From assembly GCF_949987535.1 (NCBI RefSeq), contig NC_080067.1:32578039-32642038 (forward strand): a DNA stretch of 64,000 bases. Direction: 5' to 3'. This document shows positions 24,301-35,843 of the stretch, one piece after another (the stretch's first letter is position 1; each line of letters starts with the position of its first letter). A program made the translations under genes and the position numbers. The DNA is from Balaenoptera acutorostrata (Eukaryota; Chordata; Mammalia; Artiodactyla; Balaenopteridae). The notes under the pieces were generated by a model. It ran no database searches. It was given only the letters and a program-made list of their open reading frames with translations, and was not told the origin of the DNA.

Positions 24301-25383
24301 ATGATGGAAGAACTAAAGTGTTACAATTACCCATACCTAACATAGGCTTCTATGGCCAAATAAAAATAACACACCCAGGCAAATTGTTACTACCATGACT
24401 TTATCATACATATAACCAAGTCCTTGTATTCTGTTCCCCAAGGAGAATTTTCCAATAGGGAAGAAAATGAAATAATTGATCTTTAAGGTATTTGGTCTAG
24501 GCAACAATTTATTGGTTGGTATTTCTCTTCTCCTGGCCTTCCACAATGTGGAATAAGTACACTCCAGATGATCATGGTTAAGGTAGGGAAGTGGGGATAC
24601 CAACCATTGTACTGAATGTTATTTCAACCATCTTCTACAGAACAAATAAATGCTAGAATTAAATGAAGACTTAGCTTCCATACAATACAGTTTGTGCTTT
24701 TGTTTAAGAACTGTGCATTTGTTTATCTAATCCACTTGTTTATGTTACAAATTGCCATGGGGGTTAAGCCTTTGGAAAGTAATCCTATGTGAATGCTTCT
24801 CCAACATTTAATTCTCCCTCAACCCAGATTATTTTCTTACTTCTGCAGTTCTGTAAGTCCTCCTCCCCAGTCAGGACAATGTATCTCCTCGAAGGAAATT
24901 GGAATATGTCTCCATCATTTATTGGGTATCACAAACTTTTGCATCAGTTTCAAGTGGTTGCAAATGGAATCTTCACCTGCGCCAGCTTCTTCCCCTTAAC
25001 AAAGGAGAGAGTGACTTCTGTTTCTCTTGGACATAGGGAAATAGATATCTTTGCTCATATACCACTGCTATGGCCATGTTACTTCTTAGAGTACCTGATG
25101 ACGATAATAACTTCATACAATAAATGAGATTTTTTTCCCAAAGACCACCTTGATCAGTCTACATGAGGCTGGTGGGGAAAATAATTTTCCACCTCTTAAC
25201 ATGACTTTTACACCACTATTTATAAAACAGTAATTCTATTCTGAAATGTGCCCATCTTCTAGCCAGGCTCCCACCCAGTTACACCAAAAGATAGTGCCTC
25301 TGCTTGAACCTTCCAAATGGGAGGGACCACACTCACATTGTTTCCTGCTGTGAACCTCTCATTTCCACTCTAATAGCAGGCAC
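24301..25383. other. unassigned DNA
   Basis: No repeat or gene clearly recognised. Frames at 24337-24603 and 24789-25127 lack known motifs or splice context. The last 150 bp may already be degenerate L2. Confidence 0.35.
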
Positions 25384-27122
25384 ATGTGTTTCACTTCACC
25401 GGGCTTCACATCTCCCTTCTCCAACAGCAACCACACGCATAGAGGTCAACCCTTAATCTTCAACCTTTCCTTCTCTACTGGCTCCTTCCCATCAATATTT
25501 AACATGTTTAAGCCTCTCTCATCTAAAAAAAAAAAAAAAAAAAAAAAAACCACTAATTCTAAAATGTTATTGATGGATATGAAACACCTGTTCTTCCCCC
25601 CCCTTTTTGTAACACAGCTTTTTGAAAGTTTTCTTTGTAGTCTTCAGTCACTCCACACACACTCATCAACCTACTGCCCTCTGAGTGTTGTCCCAGGTTT
25701 ACTGTTCACATTGGTCTCTTCCACTCATCCTGTAAGCATTGCAGTTTCCCAAGCGTATACTATGTCTGCTTGCTCCAAGCCTTTTTACACACTGTTCCCT
25801 TTCTAGAACACTCTCGCTGCTATTGGTCCAAATTCTTTATATAATAGAAACTATTTTTACCAAGATCATCATTGTAATTCCAGTGTTCCTTTTCAGTCAT
25901 TTCTGTAGCATTTGATGCTGTTGAAATACTCTTCCTCTAGACCTATGAGTCTGTCCTCTTGATCCTCATCCCCCCTCTGGCTATAACTGTGTTCCCTTCA
26001 CAGGCCCCTCTACTTCCTCTAATTAAATATTGGTGTTCCTTTAGCTTTGATCCTAATCCAGTTCCATGAACAATGTTATTCTCTTTCAGCTTCAATAGTC
26101 ATCACCATCATGCTTTCAAGTCTCTTCCCTATTTCATGTCTCTCTAAAATTTCAGAGTAATATATCCAAATGCCTCCTGGACATTTATACTTATAAGTTT
26201 ACAGCCACCTCAAGCTTACCAAGTCAAAAACTAAACTCCTTACTCATCCATGGCTGCAACTTCTCGTTTGTCACCTGAGTGTCACAATCATTTTCCTGAT
26301 TACCTAAATCAGAATCCTGAGTATAATCCATGACTCATTTTTATCCTTCTCCATATATAATCAATGACTGAAATCAGTCAATTCTTCATCCATTATATAT
26401 TAACATTCTGTTCATGTTTCTTCATTTCCATCATTATTCCTTTAATCAAAGTTATTGTCACCTCTTAACTAGATAATAGTAGTGTAAGTACCAGTTGCTC
26501 TTTCTGCCTCATTTGGCCCTTGCAATACATAATGCTGCCTCAAAGAGCTTTCATAAGTGCAAACTTACATCTGCCATTCCCCAGCCTAAAAGCTTTCTAC
26601 AGCTCTTCCCTGTGCTAAGGAAAAGTCCAAACTCCACATCACCCTAACATGATATGGACATGGCCTAATCCCTGCTTATTGTTCCAGGTTTTTTCTCACA
26701 TTGGTCTCCTCCACTCATCTTCTAAGCATCAGCCATACAGAATTTATTTCAGTTCCCTGAGCATGTACTATGCCTGCTTGCCTCCAAGCCTTCTCATGTG
26801 CTGTTCCCTCTTTCTAGAAAACTCTTTTCACTATTCACCCCCATTCATCAGGCTAATCCTCCTGTAGATTTCAGATCTCTCTTTGTATGTTCATTTTCTG
26901 TGGAAATTTTCTGTAATCCCCTGAGTGATCTGGGGTGTCCATCCCATGTATTCCTATTACACCCTGCAATTTCCCTGTAAGGGACATATATTATCTGCCT
27001 TTCCTATGAATAATAAACAATATGACTATGGTACCCATATCTTTCTTGTTTGCCACTGTGCTCCAGTGCCAGGCACAATGTATGGCATATAAATATATGT
27101 TGAAATATGAATGAATGAATAT
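25384..27122 (+). mobile_element. long ancient L2 LINE fragment, sense
   Basis: Sense L2 in the expected order: an internal A-rich tract (25525-25549), 'tttgaaagttttc', 'accaagatcatcattgta', 'gtagcatttgatgctgttga', 'caaatgcctcctggacattt', 'ctgagtataatccatgactc', 'aaaagctttctacagctctt', 'gcctccaagccttctcatgt', 'gctgttccctctttctagaa' and the L2 3' end 'agtgccaggcacaatgtatg' ending in (GAAT)n. L2 ORF2 encodes endonuclease and reverse transcriptase, but this copy has no usable frame. At about 1.7 kb it is long for an L2 relic. It has one out-of-order block (25695-25815). Confidence 0.82.
25695..25815 (+). repeat. out-of-order L2 block similar to 26692-26830
   Basis: 'ttcacattggtctcttccac', 'actatgtctgcttgctccaa' and 'cactgttccctttctagaac' repeat the text found about 1 kb downstream ('tcacattggtctcctccact', 'actatgcctgcttgcctcca', 'tgctgttccctctttctaga'). 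It interrupts the normal L2 order between 'tactgccctctga' and 'accaagatcatc'. Confidence 0.75.
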
Positions 27123-27154
27123 ATACATTAAAAATTCCTTAGCAAAACATTTTT

Positions 27155-27541
27155 TTAGCAACTTTATTATTATTTTTGTTTAATTTTATTTATTTTTTGG
27201 CTGCGTTGGGTCTTCTTTGCTGCGTGCGGGCTTTCTCTAGTTGTCGCGAACAGGGGCTACTCTTCATTGCCGTGCGTGGGCTTCTCATTGTGGTGGCTTC
27301 TCTTGTTGTGAAACACAGACTCTAGGCGCGCAGCCTTCAGTAATTACAGCACACGGGCTTCAGTAGTTGCAGCGCGTGGACTCAGTAGCTGCAGTACGCG
27401 GGCTCTAGGGCACAGGCTCAGTAGTTGTGGCACATGGGCTTAGTTGCTCCGCGGCATGTGGGATCTTCCCAGACCAGGGCTCAAACTCGTGTCCCCTGCA
27501 TTGGCAGGCGGATTCTCAACCACTGCTCCACTAGGGAAGTC
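27155..27541 (-). mobile_element. CHR-type SINE, older body type (composite part 1)
   Basis: Antisense, full-length: A/T-rich tail (27155-27198), 'ttttggctgcgttgggtctt', 'gtgcgtgggcttctcattgt', 'aggctcagtagttgtggcac' and head 'ctccactagggaagtccc'. The flanks of this SINE alone show no good target duplication. Instead AGCAAAACATTTTT lies just left of it (27141-27154) and again at 27783-27796, beyond the MIR and second SINE. So it probably arrived together with them. Confidence 0.9.
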
Positions 27542-27544
27542 CCA

Positions 27545-27655
27545 AAGCATGAGTTTTGAAATCAGATGACCTGGGTTCCAATCTGAATCCTGACATTTTC
27601 TATTTGGTTGACCCTGGAAAGTATCTAGACATCTCTCTTCTCAGTTTCCTTTATC
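27545..27655 (+). repeat. MIR fragment (composite part 2)
   Basis: Sense MIR: 'agcatgagttttgaaatcag', 'cctgggttccaatctgaatc', 'ttgaccctggaaagt' and 'ctcttctcagtttcc'. It lies between two antisense SINEs and inside their shared target duplication. Confidence 0.8.
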
Positions 27656-27782
27656 TTTTTATTTTTTTATTATTATTTATTTTTTAAATTTTATTTATTT
27701 ATTTATTTATTTTTGGCTGTGTTGGGTCTTCGTTTATGTGCGAGGGCTTTCTCTAGTTGTCGCAAGTGGGGGCCACTCTTCA
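27656..27782 (-). mobile_element. 5'-truncated CHR-type SINE (composite part 3)
   Basis: Antisense tail half only: T/A-rich (27656-27712), 'ttttggctgtgttgggtctt', 'tgtgcgagggctttctctag', 'aagtgggggccactcttc', ending at 27782 directly against the right copy of AGCAAAACATTTTT. The younger body type ('gtgcgagggc') contrasts with its neighbour at 27155. The head is missing. Confidence 0.88.
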
Positions 27783-27899
27783 AGCAAAACATTTTTAAGT
27801 GCCTTCATATTCTTCACCTTGCTGGTCTTTTTGGTCTTATCATCTCCACACAGCCCACTATAGTATGTTACCCAAGCACTTATGGTTTTCCAAGGAGAT

Positions 27900-28110
27900 T
27901 GTATTCTCTGCTACCTCTATGCCTTTGCATATCCCAATACCCCTCTCTAGAATGTCCCCACATACCCTCTTCTCCTAGATCACTCATCTGAGCCTTCAAC
28001 TCTTCCACAAACCAATTTTTCCAGAATTCACTGACATATTATGCTCTGGGTTCCCAACACCTGTAGGAGCATTTATGTATTATAGCACTTTTCACTGGTG
28101 CACCAATAGG
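27900..28110 (+). mobile_element. L2 LINE fragment, sense
   Basis: 'ctatgcctttgcatatccca', 'cccctctctagaatgtcccc', 'tctgagccttcaactcttcc' and 'gcatttatgtattatagcac' follow the L2 3' UTR-proximal order. It may be part of the same ancient copy as 25384-27122, or a separate one. Confidence 0.65.
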
Positions 28111-31100
28111 ATTTTTCTCCTCAAAGCTAAAGGAAATATTTTTGTATATCTTTTTATCAAACATCTAGCCGAGAAGCTAGCAAATTACTAGCAGAAGAAC
28201 TAAGTACCGCTTATTAAATGAAAGAGGGAAAGAAAAATCATAGTCACTCGTATGCTCTTCTAGTATCCTGATGAGAGCAGATAAATTTGGCCATTAACCT
28301 AAAATGTCTGAAAGTCAATTCTCAGGGAACATTCAATCAAATAAAAATTATATATTAGTATGTCTTACATTCCATGTTCATTAAGGGCAAATTTTGTTGA
28401 GCCATTTCTTCATAGTCAATTTAAAAACTATATTTTAGAAATGAGTGGTAAATCATAACCCCTGAGAAATCTTACCTAATTTGAATAAACCAAATAGCTT
28501 TGCTAACTTCATTCTCTAAATAGAAATCCTGCTGCCAACTGTATTCACATTAGATGAAATGGAAGGCCAAAGGCTTCATTTATTCAACTACTCACCTGTT
28601 CCTCAGCATGAATTTGATGTTAACCAAATTTTTCAGGAAGAAAAAACTATCTTATTTTGGTTTTAATTTTTAGATATTTTAACATTTCTGCTTTTTCAAA
28701 AAATATTTTAACAACAATATTGCCCTAAAAAGAGAAGCAAAATGTATACAACAACACATGCATGAAATAAGTTTTTTATACTCTTAATATAAAAACGAAG
28801 GAGGTTAACAATTCAGATAATTATTACATGAGTCCTTAGAGGAATAATAGAGAACTAAGGTTGTGATAACATCTAGATTTCCTTTCATGTAAAAGTCATT
28901 TATTTGTTATTTTGCTGAAGCATTTTCTTAAGAGCTAGATCATGTTTTAAAATTACTACACGATCCAGTTTTAAGCTTATAATGTTACAAAATTGAAGAG
29001 AGAAAAATAACGTATAAAGTGCCTGTGATAGCTTTATGTGTAAGTTTGAGAATCATTAAGTAGCTGTCACTCTTTCCCAGCATCAATTACTCTGCTCTGG
29101 ATTTACTTACTCCACTCTGTATAATGAGCCCCCAGAGCACGTTGCATCACAGGGGAAAGCACACATTCTTCACTTGCGGTCAGTGGGATGTGGTTAATTT
29201 GAAATCACTTAAACTATTATATCTGTCAAGTGCAGTTATTTTATTTTCAATTCACATCAGTGTTTTAGTATGCATGTCAGTTACTGGGGCAAACTGGCAG
29301 ATTAATTTAGGGGCATTCTGTTGCAACGCTCTTTATCACTACCATCAAATGCAGGCTACTGTTGAAAGTTAATACCTGCCCGTTAAAATTGATTGCCAAA
29401 GATATCACACTTAATGTAAACATTAATGTATAGATAAGAAAATCGTGCTAAATTAGAGATTATGGCTCACAGTTCCTATAGTATGGGGGCATTCAGTGAT
29501 AGAAAATATTTCAGGAAAATTGGACTTTGAAAGCAACAAGATGCTGAAAGAAACCTTCAGAATGCTCTAAGAAACCTGGAAAGCCTGGTAGGGCTTTTTG
29601 TATTATGTTAACCCGTTATATTTGCTATAGGCAGGATTTAAAATAGTGTGTATGTGTGTAAATATATGTGTGTATATGTATATAAATATTGAGAGAGAGA
29701 ATATGAAGCTATTTCAAGACATAATTATTTAAAGGTGAATATTGCATTGATGTAAACAGTCTAGGTTGGACTTGGAAAAAGCAGAAGTAAGGATGCTGCA
29801 ACACTAGCTTAGTCTATCCCATTAATAAATAGCCAGGAATTAATAAAAAGTAATAGCATTGAAATAAACATTTGGGAAATATACTATCACAATACCATAC
29901 ATACTGCATTAGTAAATAGTATTTTTACCAGATGTAGCCAGGCTTTCATCATTTTATAATACTGCTAACAATACTAAGCATTTGAAGGCCTATGACTTTC
30001 TTGGAGGTTTCATAAATAAGGTAAAGCCCTGATTAATAGTACCTGGGTTGCAAAGATACAAAATTCAAAAAACAATAATAAAAACTGATCAGACACCAAA
30101 AAGTTTCATTTCCTCAAAAAGGAAGAACTATATACTCTGGAAACAGTTCTTTGAAGTTATACTTCTTTTATGGAAGTTGTAGGACAGCAGGAAATAGAGC
30201 ATTGCCTTTATTCACTGGCACCCAGAAAACTGTAACCTTCAAACATCTGTGTGAAACTAGAAGTCACCAAAAAAAAAAAACAAGCACAGCCCAAGAAGAC
30301 CCAGAGATGCACATATAGAAGCAACCCACATGAAACCTTCTGACCATGGCAGAAACTTCAAAAGGTCTTGCTTTGAAACACTACGTAATACTGCATCAAG
30401 GATGAGAGAGCAAAGTATCGCTGGTAGAAAGTAGTGAGATCTTTGTTATCTGGGGAGTGTGAGTCAGAATCTAACCCATTTTTATATCACTTTCGTGACA
30501 CTTTAGAACCATGAGCTTTGATCCTTTACAATACACGTCTCTTAAAAACTCATGTATTTCTGATCTAGTAAGTAAATCACAAGCTGTAGTACAACAAAAA
30601 TGGTAGCTCTAAATTAAAACTATTAACAACAATAAAAAGCTTACCCTTCTCATTAAGTTCTGAAACATATGAGTTCTACCTGTGTGTTCTTTGGGGAATA
30701 TGTTTTTTTATAACCTGAATTATTCAGTTAGCTAAAAGTTGGGAAAAGCAACCAAAATTTTGCTTTTCTTGCAAGTCTTTCTAGCCATTTTGACACTGAA
30801 GATTACATTCTAGTGGCTAGTGCATAAGTATATACTTATGGAAAACAAAAGCATTTAAAAGTAAATATCTTTCAAACTACCTTGACCCTATAGTTAATGG
30901 TCAGGTTGCTAGGTTAAAAGTGGTTAATGGAAAATATCTTCATTTTGAAGTCAACACAGTTATATTTGAGAGTCCCTAACTTGAGTTTCTGTTCATGTGT
31001 GTTTCTGTCGAAACTAGTTATTAATCAGTAGGATAATAATTGGTATATAACATTACTAAAGGGTTTCGTAATCAGGTTTGAAAATCACAAGATTAATCTA

Positions 31101-31265
31101 TTAAACTGCTTTTTATGTTTGGTATGGTTTGACTGTGCTAATATGCACATATATGATCATAGGACACTCTTTTGTAGATCCCACATAAAGGATACTTTGG
31201 GGCATTATACATACACATCTAGTACTAGTGCTAAATATAAGGGTTAACTTAAGTTGTTACATTAT
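28111..31265. other. repeat-poor block, no gene recognised
   Basis: About 3.1 kb with no transposon signature beyond a short GT/AT-rich patch (29648-29700). The only frame over 80 codons (29124-29372) has no domain and no splice context. AT-rich text near 29030-29420 mixes TAAT cores with non-repetitive sequence and could be a conserved non-coding element. Nothing here proves function. Confidence 0.4.
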
Positions 31266-31452
31266 CTCTAGCCCAGCTATTCTCAAACAGTGTTATTCAT
31301 TAGAATCATCTGTGAGGCTTTACATAAAAATGCCTGGAACATATCTCAGATCTATTGAAGAGGAGCATTGGGGATAGGGTCTTTAGTTGTATGTTTATAA
31401 AAAGCTTCATGGATGGTTCTAAAGTGAACCCCTATTTAAGAAACACTGCTGT
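31266..31452 (+). mobile_element. MER5A-type hAT (Charlie) DNA transposon relic
   Basis: 'cagctattctcaaacagtgt', 'cattagaatcatctgtgagg', 'ctttacataaaaatgcctgg' and the end 'atttaagaaacactgctg' match the MER5A plan: complementary ends 'cagtggttctcaa...' and '...ttgagaaccactg'. Non-autonomous, with no transposase. Confidence 0.78.
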
Positions 31453-31594
31453 AAATATTTTTACTTGTTTCTCCAATTTTTATCTCCACTTATATCTCTA
31501 TATCTCTTATATTTAATCATGTTGTCTTATATTTTGTAGCTCAATAGTTTTCCGTTGCAAGCCAAATGAACATAGCAATATTCTAGAAAGTCTT

Positions 31595-31800
31595 TTTTTA
31601 TTGAAGTATAGTTGATTTACAGTGTGTTAATTTCAGCTGTACAGCAAAGTGATTCAGTGATACATATATAGACATGCTTTTTTATATTCTTTTCCATTAT
31701 GGTTTATCATAGGATATTAAATATAGTTCCCTCTACTATACAGTAGGACCTTGTTTTTATCCATTCTGTATATAATAGCTTACATCTGCTATTGAAAGAT
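31595..31800 (-). mobile_element. short L1 3' UTR insertion, antisense
   Basis: 'ttttattgaagtatagttga', 'ctgtacagcaaagtgattca', 'ttttccattatggtttatca', 'tatacagtaggaccttg'. Only about 200 bp of 3' UTR was copied. Candidate duplications TAGAAAGTCTT at 31584-31594 and 31814-31824. The right flank also holds a near repeat (atagaaaagtctt, 31801-31813), so the exact end is unclear. Confidence 0.88.
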
Positions 31801-31824
31801 ATAGAAAAGTCTTTAGAAAGTCTT

Positions 31825-32469
31825 AAATGAAAGTATACAACTATTTAACAAGAATATTTGCGATATTAGATACTAAGATCATATTAATCCATGAAAGTTG
31901 CTGCTATAAGTAATTTAATATAAAATAAAAATAATATGGAAGAAAAATACAATTTCTCTAGTAACTAAATACCCTCCCTCCTTTCAAATCCAACTGAATG
32001 CTTACCATCTTTTATACTCTCTTCTATTTTCACAAAGCTCTGATCACTTATCTCACTTAAATTTACTTATATATTTTAAAATAATTGCATTTGTCAACCA
32101 TTTTGGAATTAAAAAAAATCACAGACCCTCATATTTAAGAAGGATCTTAGTGATCATTTACTATATCTTCCAAGCCCCTGCTGGAATATTTTCTAAAATA
32201 CTTCTTAGTCTTGGCTGTATGAATCTCATTGTATATATTTTTTGTTTTGTTTTATCTCTATTAGCATTATAAGAAACACTCCTATTTCTTTTCTAGCTTT
32301 ATCAGATGCAATTAATGAATGTTGTTGACTGAAAAGCAAATGAATTAGTCTTCTATAGCATTCACTGTTTTGCTCTTCAGGTTTTATTTTTTCCATTATC
32401 AAAATGTATTAATGGACTTTAATTTTTGAGTGCTTAACTTAAAAATAAATAATAAGATGATGAGGAAAT
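31825..32469. other. unassigned AT-rich DNA
   Basis: No repeat or frame recognised. Confidence 0.4.
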
Positions 32470-33010
32470 AAGTCATGATTTTATCATCTACTTGTTAACA
32501 GCCAGGATGTTTTGTTGCCAGTGATAGCAACCCAACTCAAAGTACTTTAATCAAATGTGGAAGACATTTCTTCTTAAATGAAAAACCATGGCTAAGGCAG
32601 CCATTGGTAGGATTGTATCCAAGTGTCCAAAAAAGGCATCAGTAATCTTTCTCTCCTTCTCTCAGCCCACTTTTTCTGGGGTTGTCATTTTTCTCAGACT
32701 GGCTCTCCCCACTTACTAACAAAGATGGCCAACCAGCAGCTCTAAGCTCTAAGCTTTCTTGACCACTCCAGATGCAAAAGAAGACCTCATGACCAAAATG
32801 CCCAGCAGAAATTCTGGCATTGACTCTTACTGGCTCAGCTTCAATTACAGACCCATCCCTGAGCCAATTATTATAGATGGTGTTGGTAGAATATTCTGAT
32901 TGGCCAGATGATTATGCCCAGATCTGCCCCCAAATCCCATTAAGGTGATCAGTGGTTGACAGATCTTTTCTCAGTGGAAATGAGGTATACTATTACCAAA
33001 AAAAGGAAGG
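32470..33010. repeat. probable old interspersed repeat, family unknown
   Basis: 'gtgatagcaacccaactcaa', 'cagactggctctccccactt', 'aacaaagatggccaaccagc', 'gattggccagatgattatgc' and 'actattaccaaaaaaaggaa' resemble a mammalian dispersed repeat seen in many loci. I cannot name its family from memory with confidence. No coding potential. Confidence 0.45.
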
Positions 33011-34329
33011 GGTGCTGAGTAGATGATAGTAAGGAAGGGCTTTTGAAATGTCTAGCAGTTTTGACCTTTATTCTCTATGAAATACCTTATTTAATTAATG
33101 ACATTAGACTTCATTGGTAGCAGTTAATATTTTGAAAAAACAATTTTCACTGCTGGTGGGAAAATATAAATTGAAAAATTCTTTATGTCAAATGGTTAAT
33201 TATGTGTTAACAGTTAATAACTTTAATCCCAAAAGACATTGAAGCTAACCATTTGATTAATAGCTAAAGTTTCATTATAAAGTAAATGTATGAATTCACT
33301 GATCATAAACATTTCCTGCAAAAAATGAATTCCAATTATTCAAGAATTAAATTGTAAAACGTCATCTTTCTGTGGCTCCCTTTATTTCTCTTAGAGACAG
33401 CATGTGAACTTCTTGTTTTTCCTAAAATAATCAATTAAGGCAAAAAGAAATTTAATTAGAACCAATCATGTCAATACTACTTTTAAAAAAGTACTAGAAT
33501 ATTGTATCTATGTATAATGAATCAAAAACAAAACCAAACGAAATATAAATACTTCCAGAAAGTTAATATCAAAATAAATAATGCCCTTCATAGTATTCAC
33601 CATGACAGATTTTACTTATTCCATTAACTTTTCCATTATCTTAAAATATTTTGAAACTCCCTTTTGGGAAAAGCCTTCAAGACTAGTTTATAAGCCACTT
33701 GAGAAAAGCAGTTTTGTTATTTTTTATCACGTCACATATCGTATCCACAGTTAATTAAAACAACTTAAATCTACATCTCACTCAGCAGATTTGACCTGAA
33801 ATGACTCCCAGCCAATTCCTATAATCATATCTGTTCAAAAAGGTGACTTGTCATAGTGGAAGACACTCAAAGACTGGACCATATGAAGTCAGAGAGTTTC
33901 AAATAAGAAAACATTTTTCATGTCCAAAATTATCCAAAGAAGTTTTTATGTAATCTTCAGAATAAGTGGATAACTTGCAAGAGGACAAAATTGAAGGGAA
34001 AGACTTCCATCTGAAGCATGTCATTACTTTATAGTCTCTCTTAATATTTACATATTTACTGTGTGTTATGAAAATTGGCAATAAATATAGCTGTGTAGGT
34101 AAAACATACTTTATTTTTTAAAATTGGAAGAACATATTAAAGGTGAAGCCTAAAAAGAAGAGATGATATGAACTCAGGCTAGATGCCCTTACTTGTATGA
34201 GATTTTTTTAAATATATAAATATATTTTAGTTAGTTTTCATTAAATCTTAAATTTTATATTTTTAACTCAAAAAGTATATTTTACCCTTTTACCAACCGT
34301 TACCCATCTCTAACACAATGCTTCTTTAG
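33011..34329. other. unassigned AT-rich DNA
   Basis: No transposon or gene recognised. The 60-codon frame at 33899-34081 has no motif. Confidence 0.4.
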
Positions 34330-34655
34330 CTGAGAAGCAGAACAATTTCAGAATCATAACTTTCAGTGAAATCAATCAGCTGATAAAGTGGCAGGTTCGT
34401 GCCTCTGCTAAGATTACTGTGCTCATGAAGCCAAGTTCACAGGTTTGATCCCTAAGTGGGCCAATTTACTCTGCTACAAGCAGTCCCTCAGACCCTGGCC
34501 TGACATCCTGCAAATGGGATCCATCAGTCATAAGGAGAAGCTGGGGGAAAATGTAGGTGACGTAGAGCCAATTCATCCCCACTGTAGGAAGAGAGCTCCA
34601 TGTCCAAGCCAGCTGATGGTTATGCTGTGGCATTTCTCTTGTAAATAAAAGAGGG
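34330..34655 (+). other. GC-richer island with tRNA-like promoter text
   Basis: Stands out from the AT-rich surroundings. 'gataaagtggcaggttcg' resembles a tRNA A box region, and 'caggtttgatccctaagtgg' at about 34440 resembles a B box (GGTTCGAATCC). They are about 55 bp apart, longer than a tRNA but acceptable for a SINE or relic. It ends 'gtaaataaaagaggg'. It could be an ancient tRNA-derived SINE or a conserved non-coding element. The 67-codon frame at 34445-34648 has no known domain. Confidence 0.35.
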
Positions 34656-35183
34656 AACTATCTTCCAAATGATAGTGAATTGGTACAGGTCACAGTGTAA
34701 ATCTGATTTCCAGAAATGTACTTTAATATCAAGTATGTCAATAATTACTAAACTAGCAATGAATTGTTGGTTTGATTAGTGTTGTTCCAAGAATGGTAGG
34801 AGGTATAGGGAGACCCCAAAATAATGTATGAATTTATAATCTATTCATTACCACAAAAAAGATTGGCTGCTGCTCAAACAAAAGAGAAAATGTAGCTACT
34901 AGCTGAGAAATTATGATAATAGATTGGATAAAACATATGAAAACCATCAAAGCATTATGTGTCCAAGTTTTATTTAACTCTTTATTGAGGAAACTAGCAA
35001 GATGGCAAAATAAAATTTGAGAAATTGGAATTTTTTATCAGTAGGAAAAAAAAGCTGAAATAAAGTACCAAATTAGATACAACATTAAAGTCCTACAGGG
35101 CAATAAAACCATCACAGGTTAGCAGTTTTACAGAACTGTAAAATGGCCCTATGCAGTTGTGTAAACAAAGTTATATTTCCTTA
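34656..35183. other. unassigned DNA
   Basis: No repeat or gene recognised. Confidence 0.4.
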
Positions 35184-35343
35184 GAGCGTATTAGAAACAG
35201 CTAGGGAGTTTTAAAAAATACTGATAACTAGGTCTTACCCCAAACATTCCCATCTACTTGGAAACTGAGTAAGGCCTGGGCAGCAGGATTTTTAAAACCT
35301 CCCCGAGTGATTCTAATGTGCAACCAAGTTTGAGAACCTCTGC
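35184..35343 (+). mobile_element. MER5A-type hAT DNA transposon relic
   Basis: 'gctagggagttttaaaaaat', 'actgataactaggtcttacc', 'gcctgggcagcaggattttt' and 'gattctaatgtgcaaccaag' followed by 'tttgagaacctctg' match MER5A closely. Non-autonomous. Confidence 0.85.
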
Positions 35344-35397
35344 CCTAGAAAGTGGCACGGAATTTTACAAGGGCTTTCAACAATTCGCCCTCGAACC

Positions 35398-35528
35398 TTG
35401 CTATTCAAAATGTGTAGCATCGTCTAGCAGCATTGCAGAATCTGGGTTCCCCACTCCAGATGCACTGAGTCAGAATCTGCATTTTTAAAATATCACCAGG
35501 TCATTCAGGTCATTAATATTAAAGTTGA
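35398..35528. mobile_element. MER20-like hAT DNA transposon relic
   Basis: 'ctattcaaaatgtgtagcat', 'agcagcattgcagaatctgg', 'ccagatgcactgagtcagaa' and 'tctgcatttttaaaatatca' fit a MER20/Charlie-type element. Its right end is interrupted by the SINE at 35540. Confidence 0.6.
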
Positions 35529-35539
35529 AGAAGCATTTT

Positions 35540-35737
35540 TTTTCTTTAATTTTTTTTTTTTCCAATGCAGACCGTTTTTAAAGTCGTTAGTGAATTTGTT
35601 ACAATATTGCTTCTGTTTTGTTTTGGTTTTTCGGCCTGAGGCATGTGGGATCATAGCTCCCCAACCAGGGATCAAACCCGCATCCTCTGCATTGGAAGGC
35701 AAAGTCTTAACCACTGGACCACCAGGGAAGTCCCTGG
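35540..35737 (-). mobile_element. short CHR-related tRNA SINE with a different tail
   Basis: Antisense. Head 'ccaccagggaagtccc' and tRNA-like part ('cataaccaggga'-type text: 'ccccaaccagggatcaaacc') match CHR. After 'ttttggtttttcggcctgag' the tail differs ('acaatattgcttctgttttg', 'gcagaccgtttttaaagtcg'), then a poly-T tract. Candidate duplications AGAAGCATTTT (35529-35539) and AGAAGCACTTTT (35738-35749). It is likely a separate SINE subfamily sharing the same tRNA head. Confidence 0.8.
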
Positions 35738-35843
35738 AGAAGCACTTTTGTAACACGATATTGAAAGGACTTGCAATCATTTTTTCCCCTTATTTCCAAG
35801 TTTTAGAAAAATTTTCCTAAGATAACACCAATAAGAAATTGCC

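Noticed and set aside
25525..25549. 25-A run as a possible retroelement tail
   Set aside because: No SINE or L1 body precedes it. The L2 family has an A-rich tract at this point, so it is internal to the L2.
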